Positions 15,473-23,170 of a stretch of DNA of 42,531 nucleotides are shown one piece after another; positions within the stretch are counted from its first letter, which is position 1; every line of letters starts with the position of its first letter. Source of the DNA: a virus. The DNA lies in the IMG/VR virus record IMGVR_UViG_3300036791_000775, positions 1 to 42,531 of that record, one strand, 5' to 3'. Below the pieces are notes generated by a model. It did not search any database and was not told where the DNA came from. It saw only the letters and a program-made list of their open reading frames with translations. The position numbers and the translations under genes are program-made.

Positions 15473-17065
15473 TTAATTCGGCACCACGAGGGCGCGGAAT
15501 CCGGTGCCGCCGCTATTTGGCGCGCCAACTGATACATTGTGGAGCGCCGTGGATGTTCCGTTATTGTACAACACAGCGATACCTGTATTGCCGCTGATCG
15601 GCGTAGAGGTACTTACCACCAAGACGCTCTGCCCACTGACCTTGGCATTCAGCGGGCTATTGACAACGACAGAGCCGCTTCCAAGCGCCTGTAACTGTAA
15701 ATTAGCTGTAGATGCGCCATTCAACGTGCCGGGGGCTATTAGGGCATCGTTCGCCACATTGCTAAGTTCCACATAAGACGACCCGGTCAGAAATGGCCCC
15801 GAGGCGACCTGTGCCGCAACGCCGCCAGCAACGTTCTGCACCAGGAGATTAGTTCCAGTCTCCAGCTTGATCGTTCCGTTCCCCAGCGCCATCAGCGCCA
15901 GATTGCCGTTGATCGCCCCGTTCGACGCGCCGGTTCGGATCTGCGCCTCACTCAACGACGGATCTGCTGCCAGCGTTACGTAAGGCATCAGGGAACTCGG
16001 TACTGCCGTGTTGCCAGAAATTGCAGCTAGAACGGTCTTAGACCCATTGTAGAAGATCGCCCCCCCATCCTGAAATGTCAGCCCTATGGCATCGGCAGTG
16101 GTATCGACAAAGCTTTGCACCCAGGAAGTGGTGGTATCGGTGTTGTCGATAGTCCATCGGATCATTGAGGCGGCCGGCAGGTTGATCGCGTACAAGTCTC
16201 CGCCGTGGCTGGTCAGCCCGTTAGCATCAAAGACGATCCCCTTGTCAAATGCGGCGCCGTTGTTGCCAATCCCCATTGCTGCCGAGCACGCATGAAGGGA
16301 ACTAGCATAGCTGGTCGCGGCCAACTCGCCGCCACAGAACACCCACAAGTCGGCTGTCAGCCCCACCGGAAACATATGGTAGGAATTGATCGGCACCACC
16401 GTCCCGAGATTGCCGATATCCCATTCGGAGTCAGTGATGGTGCCGGCTCCAGGAGCCCGAACCGCCGTATGGTACCCTCCCCAACTAGCTTGCACCGTTG
16501 TCGTGTTGTCGTTGAATTGGAGGGTTGCAACCCCCATTGAGCAGCAGCCCTGAGTGCCGTTGTCGCTGGTGCGCGACGCAAAGAAACTCCCCATCTCCCC
16601 GTTCTGACTGTACGACAGAAGCTGACCGTTGTTCTCAAGATAGCGGAAGATTCCAGCGTTGATAGCCGGGTCGCCAACCCAAGTGCAGTTGCTAACGCAG
16701 TTGCCATTGCTACCATCGTATTTGTTGGTAGTTTTGCCGAGAAACAGCCGATCGCCGGCACGATTTAGCACGTTGGCCCCACCGCTGGGCCAGAAGATGC
16801 CTGTTGGCGTCCCATCGCCTAAAGATGCGCTTCCCGTCCATACCGGCACGTAAGTCGGCACCCCTGAGCCTGTTATTTTGGTTGCTACAGACGCATCTAG
16901 ATTAGCGATCGAATTCGCCAGATTATTGAGTCCCGACGCCGGCAGCGGGCACCCGTCCACGAACGGCGGCGCGGAAATGTTAGGGTTTGGAGAGGGACAC
17001 GCACCCAACGCTCCGCCCGCGGCGCCGAGCAGGCAGAAAACGCTGAAGATCAAGCTCTTCGTCAT
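15473..17065 (-). CDS. Tailspike/fibre paralogue 1 with signal peptide
   Basis: 530 aa. Signal peptide (MTKSLIFSVFCLLGAAGGAL) ending in LGAC, which fits a lipobox. Residues 23-56 (CPSPNPNISAPPFVDG, then CPLPASGLNNLANSIANL) are nearly identical to the next gene, after which the two diverge completely. The rest is beta-rich with many G/N/T, consistent with an intramolecular-fold spike or fibre. ATG overlaps the stop of the upstream spike gene (ATGA). Receptor binding is inferred. Confidence 0.75.
   Translation of the reverse strand: MTKSLIFSVFCLLGAAGGALGACPSPNPNISAPPFVDGCPLPASGLNNLANSIANLDASVATKITGSGVPTYVPVWTGSASLGDGTPTGIFWPSGGANVLNRAGDRLFLGKTTNKYDGSNGNCVSNCTWVGDPAINAGIFRYLENNGQLLSYSQNGEMGSFFASRTSDNGTQGCCSMGVATLQFNDNTTTVQASWGGYHTAVRAPGAGTITDSEWDIGNLGTVVPINSYHMFPVGLTADLWVFCGGELAATSYASSLHACSAAMGIGNNGAAFDKGIVFDANGLTSHGGDLYAINLPAASMIRWTIDNTDTTTSWVQSFVDTTADAIGLTFQDGGAIFYNGSKTVLAAISGNTAVPSSLMPYVTLAADPSLSEAQIRTGASNGAINGNLALMALGNGTIKLETGTNLLVQNVAGGVAAQVASGPFLTGSSYVELSNVANDALIAPGTLNGASTANLQLQALGSGSVVVNSPLNAKVSGQSVLVVSTSTPISGNTGIAVLYNNGTSTALHNVSVGAPNSGGTGFRALVVPN
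16898..16999 (-). repeat. Duplicated spike N-terminal module, copy 1
   Basis: Encodes residues 23-56 of the 530-aa protein. DNA is closely similar to 18637-18738, including a 20-nt or longer identical run (ATTATTGAGTCCCGACGCCG on the plus strand). Shared anchor with different distal parts is the usual mark of exchangeable tailspikes. Confidence 0.85.
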
Positions 17066-18804
17066 GGACAGACTCCAAGCGCGCCAGCGTTATTCCAAAT
17101 TGTACCCGTAGGTTGCCCAGAGCAGGATGTCGGTAAACCAACCACATTGACGATCAGTTTGCCGCCGACCGAGTTAACCGACATCAGGTTCGCTCCATTG
17201 ACGGGCAGCAGATTGATGCCGCCGGCATCGGATTCGATGTTCATCTCGGTGTTCAGGTTACGGCCGACAAATCCCGTCCGTGTGCCGTTCGGCAGGAAAA
17301 AATCGACTGACCCCGTGACAGTGCCGACCCCACCCGGCATCAATGACACGCACCCATCGATCGTCGTCCCTTGGTTTAGACACACGCCAACCTGCTGCAT
17401 CTCTTCATAACCCTGCGTGCTGTCGAGGCCAGGACCAAGCACGTTACCCGCACCCGCCGCTGGGCGGATATTGCGATAGGCCGTACCCGCAAGCGTGAAC
17501 GAGGAACCCGCCGCTACCTTGAACGCCGTGCCGCCCGTCGCAAACGCGGAGTACTTCTGCACATCGATATCGCTGAGCCGCACCGTACCTCTGACCGCCA
17601 TCAGGGTCTGCACGAAGCCTGCCTGAACGTGCGAGAACGAGGCAGCCGCCTGATCCGACGACAAGTCGAAAAAATTCGGCTGCAAACCGGCGCACGCCGT
17701 GGCCGTGCTGGTGGACGTATCCGCATAAGCGAGGACATTGGTCAGCGCCATCGACGCCGCCGTGCCGTTGCCGTTTGGCATCGCGATGCCGGCGCAGACC
17801 TCGTTAAACGAAATATTCGTCAGTTGCAGATTGCCGGCGGCAAAAGTTATGGGGCCAAACCCAGACGTGACGGTAGAATTTGTCAACTGGATAGACCGAT
17901 ACGACAAGCCAAATTCGACGCCGTTAGCCTGCGCGTTTGCTAGATAGTTGACATCCCAATCGATCTTGTGCGTCTCCATATAGGAGATCACGGGGGCGCT
18001 CAGGTTCCAATAGGGGTAATACCGCAAATTCGCCATATAGAGTGTGTTGTCGATATTGTGAAAGCGAGTGCCGGCATCGAAACACCCGTTGAACCAGACG
18101 TTTGTCAGCTGCGTCTGAATGCCTGCGATCCCGTTCGCCGGCCCCTCAAGGTCGATGCACTTGTCGGCAGCGGTTATCGACACGCGATCGATAGCCCAAC
18201 CATTGGCCGGAGAGGTGACCAGGATCGTGTACGGATAGAGTGTCGGGTGCCAGCCGGTGCCGACCGGGGGCTGATTGTAGATGAAATTCAGGCTGAGGAC
18301 AGCGCTGCCTGTGCCATTGATCGTCAGGCAGGGATTAGTAAGGTCGGCGCACTGCACCCATGATCCCGATTTCGTCCAATCCGTTAACGCGAAATTAGTG
18401 TATCCGGTGCCTATCCCGCCGGCAACGCCGGTCAAGACGACATTAGCGGGCAGCGTAATGCCGGAATTAAGAACGCAAGAGTGTCCCGTCGCCGGCACAT
18501 AAACTGTTCCTCCTGTCCCTCCGAACGAGTTCATAGCCGCAGTGAAAGCGGCGCTGTCGTTTGTTGTACCGTCGCATTTGGCCCCGAAGCGCGCATCCGT
18601 AACGATGACATTGCCCTTGGTCGCCACGATGGCTGATAGATTGGCAATCGAGGTGGCGAGATTATTGAGTCCCGACGCCGGAAGTGGGCACCCGTCCACA
18701 AACGGAGGTGCCGAGATATTCGGATTTGGACTTGGGCACACTAAAGCCGACGCCCCGCCCGTGCTGCAAAGCAGGAAGAGAATAGCCGCAAGCAAGCGCT
18801 TCAT
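17062..18804 (-). CDS. Pectate lyase-fold tailspike with signal peptide
   Basis: 580 aa. Signal peptide (MKRLLAAILFLLCSTGGASA), shared anchor at residues 23-56, then VTDARFGAKCDGTTNDSAAF...GGTVYVPATG at about 69-108. This is the standard N-terminal motif of pectate-lyase superfamily beta-helix spikes (Pfam Pectate_lyase_3 type). The following repeated L.N...F/W patterns fit a right-handed beta-helix. Such spikes bind and often cut surface polysaccharide; catalytic residues cannot be named from sequence alone. Confidence 0.85.
   Translation of the reverse strand: MKRLLAAILFLLCSTGGASALVCPSPNPNISAPPFVDGCPLPASGLNNLATSIANLSAIVATKGNVIVTDARFGAKCDGTTNDSAAFTAAMNSFGGTGGTVYVPATGHSCVLNSGITLPANVVLTGVAGGIGTGYTNFALTDWTKSGSWVQCADLTNPCLTINGTGSAVLSLNFIYNQPPVGTGWHPTLYPYTILVTSPANGWAIDRVSITAADKCIDLEGPANGIAGIQTQLTNVWFNGCFDAGTRFHNIDNTLYMANLRYYPYWNLSAPVISYMETHKIDWDVNYLANAQANGVEFGLSYRSIQLTNSTVTSGFGPITFAAGNLQLTNISFNEVCAGIAMPNGNGTAASMALTNVLAYADTSTSTATACAGLQPNFFDLSSDQAAASFSHVQAGFVQTLMAVRGTVRLSDIDVQKYSAFATGGTAFKVAAGSSFTLAGTAYRNIRPAAGAGNVLGPGLDSTQGYEEMQQVGVCLNQGTTIDGCVSLMPGGVGTVTGSVDFFLPNGTRTGFVGRNLNTEMNIESDAGGINLLPVNGANLMSVNSVGGKLIVNVVGLPTSCSGQPTGTIWNNAGALGVCP
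18637..18738 (-). repeat. Duplicated spike N-terminal module, copy 2
   Basis: Encodes residues 23-56 of the 580-aa spike and is the partner of 16898-16999. Differences are mostly third-base changes, so the protein anchor is under selection. Confidence 0.85.
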
Positions 18805-18821
18805 TTACACGCCAGATCCCA

Positions 18822-18854
18822 TTATGACGGCGATGATGAAACAATGTATCGCAT
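18822..18854 (-). CDS. 10-codon leader ORF with strong SD
   Basis: Encodes MRYIVSSSPS. The SD AGGAGG lies 9 nt before ATG 18854, directly after the stop of the connector-like gene, and nothing else in this 64-nt gap uses it. Another frame here (YAIHCFIIAVIMGSGV) ends at the TAA just before the spike start. May be a leader peptide or simply the ribosome loading site for the spike gene. Confidence 0.3.
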   Translation of the reverse strand: MRYIVSSSPS

Positions 18855-18868
18855 AGCTGCGGCCCTCC

Positions 18869-19939
18869 TTAGCACGAGAGCGCGTGTATTAGCAGCGGCA
18901 CAATAGCCGCTACCCACCAAATGAATCTCCCGTAAATGTTGTTGATCCTTGACGGCCTCGTCCATGCCGAGTATTTATGCGAATAATCATTGAACATCTC
19001 GCGGTAATACCTCGCAGAGTTTAAATTCTGAATCTCTTCGTAGCAAAGGGCGGCTGCGACCCAGGGGACTGAGTCCGTCCACGGCTCGGGAAGCGCCTCG
19101 GGGGATTCGTCCGATTCCAGGTCTGCCGGAAGACACAACGCATCGACATCGAACTGATAGGCTGTGTTTGGGATCGGATAGAACAAGAGGTTTCCCGTAG
19201 ACCCTTGCTGTAGCTGTGTGTACATCGTCGGCACGTAGAGGTACTGCCGAGGATATTGCCGAATGAATGCCTGATAAACCGAAAATGGATAGTACGGCAG
19301 AGAGTAGCGATAGTTTGAATAAATGATGGATACATCCAGCACAGCAAACACTGACTTGATACCTGGAAATGTCAGTATCGGGAAATCCTCGAACGCGTAG
19401 GTCTCTTGCTGAAATGCGGTAATGCTCAGCGGTTCGGTCTGCACCGAGAGCATTGCGCCGACGCCCCCTCCCGTTGGAACGGGAGGGGATGCGATCGACC
19501 CGAGCACATCGGGTCCGCCGAGAATGGACACGCCCAGGATGAATACCTGAGCCTCTTCCGGTGTGGCGAAATCGATGATCGACGCGGTCGGCTGGAAATA
19601 CCCAGCTCCCCCGAACGTCACTGAGACATTGGTGATTTGCCCGCTGATTTGCTGCGCTGCGGCCGTAGCTTGCGCCCCCCCAGGATAGGGAAGCTGCCCG
19701 TTGGGGCTATCGGGAGGCGAGATCACGACCACCGGGTTATGGTACATCGCGCCGGGGTTTAGGATGTCGATTCCGACGATCGCCCCAGATGTTGGGGGCA
19801 CTCTTCTTATGGATTGGGAGCGGAGTGCGACCTCGCGGCGGGCGCGGTTCACATAACTCCAAATATCTGGTTCCGATATGTGACCCATTTTGGGATCACG
19901 CAAAAAGCGCCGAACTTGGCGGGCGTAATCAAACAGCAT
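18869..19939 (-). CDS. Head-tail connector-like protein, paralogue C
   Basis: 356 aa. N-terminus MLFDYARQVRRFLRDPKMGH...IWSYVNRARREV and the C-terminal half (DALCLPADLESDESPEALPE, then PWTDSVPWVAAALCYEE) align with the proteins at 20182-20901 and 21537-22205. An extra central insert carries GxGY modules (FGGAGYFQPTASIIDF). In this place, between capsid and spikes, these should be adaptor/tail-tube proteins (role of T7 gp11, inferred). Ends with a hydrophobic helix. Confidence 0.7.
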   Translation of the reverse strand: MLFDYARQVRRFLRDPKMGHISEPDIWSYVNRARREVALRSQSIRRVPPTSGAIVGIDILNPGAMYHNPVVVISPPDSPNGQLPYPGGAQATAAAQQISGQITNVSVTFGGAGYFQPTASIIDFATPEEAQVFILGVSILGGPDVLGSIASPPVPTGGGVGAMLSVQTEPLSITAFQQETYAFEDFPILTFPGIKSVFAVLDVSIIYSNYRYSLPYYPFSVYQAFIRQYPRQYLYVPTMYTQLQQGSTGNLLFYPIPNTAYQFDVDALCLPADLESDESPEALPEPWTDSVPWVAAALCYEEIQNLNSARYYREMFNDYSHKYSAWTRPSRINNIYGRFIWWVAAIVPLLIHALSC

Positions 19940-20213
19940 CGGGTTCGGGCACCTTCTCCCGCATGCTCGTGACCTGATGACGCTGCCTGTCCTGTTGCCG
20001 CGCTAGGCGTGATCCTCGTCGGTGTGAATTATCGTGCCAGAACTTGCACCAGCCTCCTACCTGGATGTCGCCCTCGACGATCTCACAGGAGTAAGCGCGC
20101 TCTACCTCGAACCACTTGCACTCGCCGCAGCGGTCGCCGTCTGGCTTGGCCTTTCCGTAGTCGGCCTCTTGTTTCGTCTTCTTAGCCACCGCCGCGCCCT
20201 TGGCTGATGCCAT
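19929..20213 (-). CDS. HiPIP-like four-cysteine protein
   Basis: 94 aa from ATG 20213; GTG 20189 with AAGGG upstream is an alternative that reduces the overlap with the previous gene. C29-x2-C32-x10-C43-x12-C56 with DRCGECKWFE and VGGWCKFW matches the layout of high-potential iron-sulfur proteins (CxxC, C, GWC.xW). Known HiPIPs are bacterial electron carriers; phage homologues lie among structural genes and have no known function. It could hold a 4Fe-4S cluster or zinc. Confidence 0.6.
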   Translation of the reverse strand: MASAKGAAVAKKTKQEADYGKAKPDGDRCGECKWFEVERAYSCEIVEGDIQVGGWCKFWHDNSHRRGSRLARQQDRQRHQVTSMREKVPEPDAV

Positions 20214-20901
20214 ACCGATTGGCGTTGGCGAGATCCGGCCCCTGGCTCTGGATGTGTGGCAGCACTTGAGATGTCGCCCCTGTGCGAGCCCGCCCCATCA
20301 GCTGCTCATAGCGTTGCAGCATGTCGTCCGGTTTGGTGTCGGGTGCCGGGCGAGTCATCATCGCGATCCACGCCGCGTAGAACGGCACCGGGATCGTCCA
20401 CAGAAGCGGGATCGCCTCGGGGGTGGTGTCGTCAGCCAGCGGGACCGGCAGACAAACCGTGTCGAGGTTGAGTACGTAATCGGTGGCTAGGAGGTTGATC
20501 CACAGGGTGCCGGAAACCCCCTGGCCCTGCTGCGCGAACTCTCGCGGCTCGCCTGCCGCCGGCACTGGCTGGTTTAGGGTGTAGAGTTGATACCAAGACC
20601 ACGCGCGGGGATAGACGAGCTTGTGTCCAACATCCCCGATGCTGAAACTCCCCATCCTCACATTCAGAACCGAACCAAACCCGGCCGTAACATTCGGAGC
20701 GGAAATCGTGATCAGAGCGAACGGATAACTCTGGGAATCGGCGACTACATTTAGTGACGAATAGTCCACCAAACACTCGGCTTCCCCTGCCACCTGATTG
20801 CGCGCCTCGTTGATGTAGTTGATCAAGTCGCCGTCGCGCAGCCACTTGAACATCTCGTCGCCAAGCAAAAGCCGGGCGCGCTGTTGATACGCGACAAGCA
20901 T
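20182..20901 (-). CDS. Head-tail connector-like protein, paralogue B
   Basis: 239 aa from ATG 20901 (MLVAYQQRARLLLGDEMFKW), selected over 20925 because all three paralogues then begin ML..Y. Shares QQGQGVSGTLWI, LNLDTVCLPVPLADDTTPEA and the P..WT..VPF.AAW block with paralogue A. Ends in a Gly-rich tail. Probably forms part of the neck ring. Confidence 0.75.
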   Translation of the reverse strand: MLVAYQQRARLLLGDEMFKWLRDGDLINYINEARNQVAGEAECLVDYSSLNVVADSQSYPFALITISAPNVTAGFGSVLNVRMGSFSIGDVGHKLVYPRAWSWYQLYTLNQPVPAAGEPREFAQQGQGVSGTLWINLLATDYVLNLDTVCLPVPLADDTTPEAIPLLWTIPVPFYAAWIAMMTRPAPDTKPDDMLQRYEQLMGRARTGATSQVLPHIQSQGPDLANANRYGISQGRGGG

Positions 20902-20939
20902 CAGGCGTACTCTCTCGGCGCACACACACGGAGACGGCG

Positions 20940-21128
20940 ATGATCAAAATCGACGACCTCACCCCCCCGGAACTGGAACGGTACGAGCGAGGCGAGGCTG
21001 TCTGGAGGCAGCATCCTCGCGACCCCGCCAAGCCTTACGAGGTTTCTGGCGAATGGGTTCAAAAAATATCGCTCGGCCGAACCTACGAGGAATGGCTGGA
21101 AGATCCCGCGAACAAGATTGGTTACTAG
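20940..21128 (+). CDS. Small acidic plus-strand protein
   Basis: 62 aa (MIKIDDLTPPELERYERGEA, later EEWLEDPANKIGY) with GGAGA 5 nt before ATG 20940. The composition is natural and acidic, unlike the opposite-strand frames. It lies in the only gap between connector-like genes B and A, pointing against the operon. Could be a moron gene or an antisense regulator of the operon; function unknown. Confidence 0.6.
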   Translation: MIKIDDLTPPELERYERGEAVWRQHPRDPAKPYEVSGEWVQKISLGRTYEEWLEDPANKIGY

Positions 21129-21196
21129 CAATGCGTGACAACTCCGCTGACCAACGCAGCCGCGCACAACGCCGCAATAACGAACGCTCTTTTCAT
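21125..21196 (-). CDS. 23-aa hydrophobic peptide
   Basis: Encodes MKRAFVIAALCAAALVSGVV plus THC: basic start, hydrophobic core, terminal Cys. AAAGG lies 8 nt before the ATG, which comes 17 nt after the stop of the 102-aa gene. It resembles a free signal peptide or toxin-like membrane peptide. Its end overlaps the end of the plus-strand gene by four bases. Confidence 0.45.
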   Translation of the reverse strand: MKRAFVIAALCAAALVSGVVTHC

Positions 21197-21213
21197 CTTA
21201 CCCGCCTTTCCCA

Positions 21214-21522
21214 TCAGCCGCCCTTCAGGGCATCGTCTACCTTCGGCTTCAGCAAGGCTGCCGCGCGGCTGATAATATCCATTGCCCGATCATCTCTTGG
21301 AAAGAGCAATTGCCGCACAGTTTCATTACCCGCCAGGTCGCACAGCGCATCCTGGACAGATTGCGAGTGCCATGCCCATTCGTCAGGGTCGCGCTTCAAC
21401 CGGCGAGCCTCGGCTTTGAGCCGTAGAGAGAGAACATTCGCGAGTGTAATGATCGAGTCGACCAAGCCGATCGTGATTCCGTCTCGCGATGCAGCGTCAA
21501 TCTCGTCCGCTTCCTCTATCAT
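21214..21522 (-). CDS. Small helical protein between connector paralogues
   Basis: 102 aa, acidic start (MIEEADEIDAASRDGITIGL), helical with LSLRLKAEARRLKRDPDEWA. No family recognised. Sits 14 nt after connector-like gene A, in the same operon. Confidence 0.65.
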   Translation of the reverse strand: MIEEADEIDAASRDGITIGLVDSIITLANVLSLRLKAEARRLKRDPDEWAWHSQSVQDALCDLAGNETVRQLLFPRDDRAMDIISRAAALLKPKVDDALKGG

Positions 21523-21536
21523 CCTAACCTACCATC

Positions 21537-22205
21537 TCATCCGCCTTGTTGCAGGCGAAGCCCGCGATCCATTGGCATGCTCGACGGCAGTTCGCTCGGG
21601 GTAACTCCCATTCTCGCCAACCGCATCATGATTTGCTCGTATCGCTGGAACATCATGTCGGCGTCCGCCTGACGCTGGGCGTTCATCATGCAAAGCCAAG
21701 TCGCCCAGAACGGCACCGCATCAGTCCACGGATAAGGGATCGCTTCCGGCGTGCTGTCGTCTATCAATGGCTCCGGGAGACACACCGCATCGAACAACGC
21801 CGTAACTGATGCGGTCGGAATGGGTGCAAAAAACACTGTCCCCGACACGCCTTGGCCTTGCTGCGCCATAATCCGTGGGGTTCCATTGCCGCTGCGCCCG
21901 AGATAGTACGCCGCGAACCATTCAAAGGGCCGAACGTCGAGAGGCTGCGGACCGATTGAGCCGGAGCGAATTGCAATCACAGTCGGGAGCGACGGATTTT
22001 CCGTGCTGATCGAACTGAACGAATAGCCTTGTACTGCGGGCGACAAGGCAAGGACTCCAGTCGCGCGAATGCACTCGCCTTCCGCCGCGACTTGCGCTCG
22101 CGCCGAGTTGATATTGGCGTCGAGTTGAGGGGTTGATATTAGCGGGACGACGGACGTGGCTGCTTGGAACAGCTGGAGGGTCGCTGTCTCATAGGCTGTG
22201 AGCAC
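21537..22205 (-). CDS. Head-tail connector-like protein, paralogue A
   Basis: 222 aa from GTG 22205 (MLTAYETATLQLFQAATSVV). Contains AQQGQGVSGTVFFAPIP and LFDAVCLPEPLIDDSTPEAI followed by PYPWTDAVPFWATW, the same blocks as paralogue B. Three diverged copies in a row suggest stacked or hetero-oligomeric neck rings. Confidence 0.75.
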   Translation of the reverse strand: MLTAYETATLQLFQAATSVVPLISTPQLDANINSARAQVAAEGECIRATGVLALSPAVQGYSFSSISTENPSLPTVIAIRSGSIGPQPLDVRPFEWFAAYYLGRSGNGTPRIMAQQGQGVSGTVFFAPIPTASVTALFDAVCLPEPLIDDSTPEAIPYPWTDAVPFWATWLCMMNAQRQADADMMFQRYEQIMMRLARMGVTPSELPSSMPMDRGLRLQQGG

Positions 22206-22223
22206 GACACCTCCGGACTCCGG

Positions 22224-23066
22224 TCAGAGGGACTGGATCGTCACAACGTCATTGGCAGCGGCGACCACTGCTGCCGGGTTAGTCGTCGCCGTGGCGAGGG
22301 TGCCGACGCCGTTCACGGCAAGTGTTGGTGCGGTCGTCAACAGCTGACCGCCGCTCACCAGCAGAGCCGCTGTCAACGTCCCGGCGCCGGTCAAGGCAAC
22401 AGTGAAGGCTGCCGGGACAATCGCCGTGCTCGGGTCGGTCGGATCGCTGTAGAGGATGACCGGAGGAGCAACCAGATACCCCGCCCCCGCAGTGCGGATC
22501 GTGATCGATGCCACAGTGCCTGCCGTACCGCCCGAGCCTAGCGCTGCGGTTGCAGTTGCCTGAACACCAGGCGGCGGGGGATTTGGAATGAATACGATCG
22601 GCGGCTTGGTGTAGCCGGACCCTGGTGTGACCTGCGTGAAGGTGCCGAGCGCGCCCCCGACGATTGCCGCCCATGTCGAGTTCCCGGTCCCAGCCGTGAT
22701 CGTCGTCGAAGACTGGACGTAACCCGACCCGGCAGCGGTAACAAGACCGCCGTACCACCAATCCGACAGATTGGCGATGCGCCAGGAAAACCCGTCCGAT
22801 CTGACGTAAGTGCCCCACGACGCACCTGGGCCGAGAAGGTTGGTCCATTGCTGCGTGACCGGGTTCAGCCATTGGAGGGCCGAGACCGCTCCGGTGACGG
22901 AGACGATCCACTGACCGGCCGGCATGTAGAGAGTCTCCGCCGGACCCAGCGAAACACCATTCGATGGACCGGTGAACGGCGCGATCCCCTGCAGGAACTG
23001 GTGCGCCGCATACGGCTCCTGCGGGAGCGGCAAGCCTTGACCGGGACCAGCGATAAACTGAGGCAT
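22224..23066 (-). CDS. Virion structural protein with GxGY modules
   Basis: 280 aa. N-terminal half contains LYMPAGQWIVSVTGAVSALQ and Trp-rich sequence; from about residue 110 come repeats GSGYVQSS, TPGSGYTKPPIVFIPNP and TAGAGYLVAPPVILYSDP. Follows the capsid gene and a 33-codon ORF (TAATG overlap). A head decoration or neck fibre is likely. Confidence 0.7.
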   Translation of the reverse strand: MPQFIAGPGQGLPLPQEPYAAHQFLQGIAPFTGPSNGVSLGPAETLYMPAGQWIVSVTGAVSALQWLNPVTQQWTNLLGPGASWGTYVRSDGFSWRIANLSDWWYGGLVTAAGSGYVQSSTTITAGTGNSTWAAIVGGALGTFTQVTPGSGYTKPPIVFIPNPPPPGVQATATAALGSGGTAGTVASITIRTAGAGYLVAPPVILYSDPTDPSTAIVPAAFTVALTGAGTLTAALLVSGGQLLTTAPTLAVNGVGTLATATTNPAAVVAAANDVVTIQSL

Positions 23067-23167
23067 TACGTTGTTGCTCCCTGACGGGACAGCATGGCAT
23101 TGTGCTGATGGTTACGCATTACAGAAAGCCACTCCGATGCCTGCATCTCTGACACTGCTAGAGCCAT
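23066..23167 (-). CDS. 33-aa peptide between capsid and structural gene
   Basis: MALAVSEMQASEWLSVMRNH, then QHNAMLSRQGATT. It starts 3 nt after the capsid stop and its TAA overlaps the next ATG, so translation would pass smoothly through all three genes. Amphipathic helix likely. Function unknown. Confidence 0.5.
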   Translation of the reverse strand: MALAVSEMQASEWLSVMRNHQHNAMLSRQGATT

Positions 23168-23170
23168 TTC

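Noticed and set aside
22279-23100. 273-codon minus ORF rich in Arg and Cys
   Set aside because: Other frame of the 280-aa structural gene, which has the coupled start and natural sequence.
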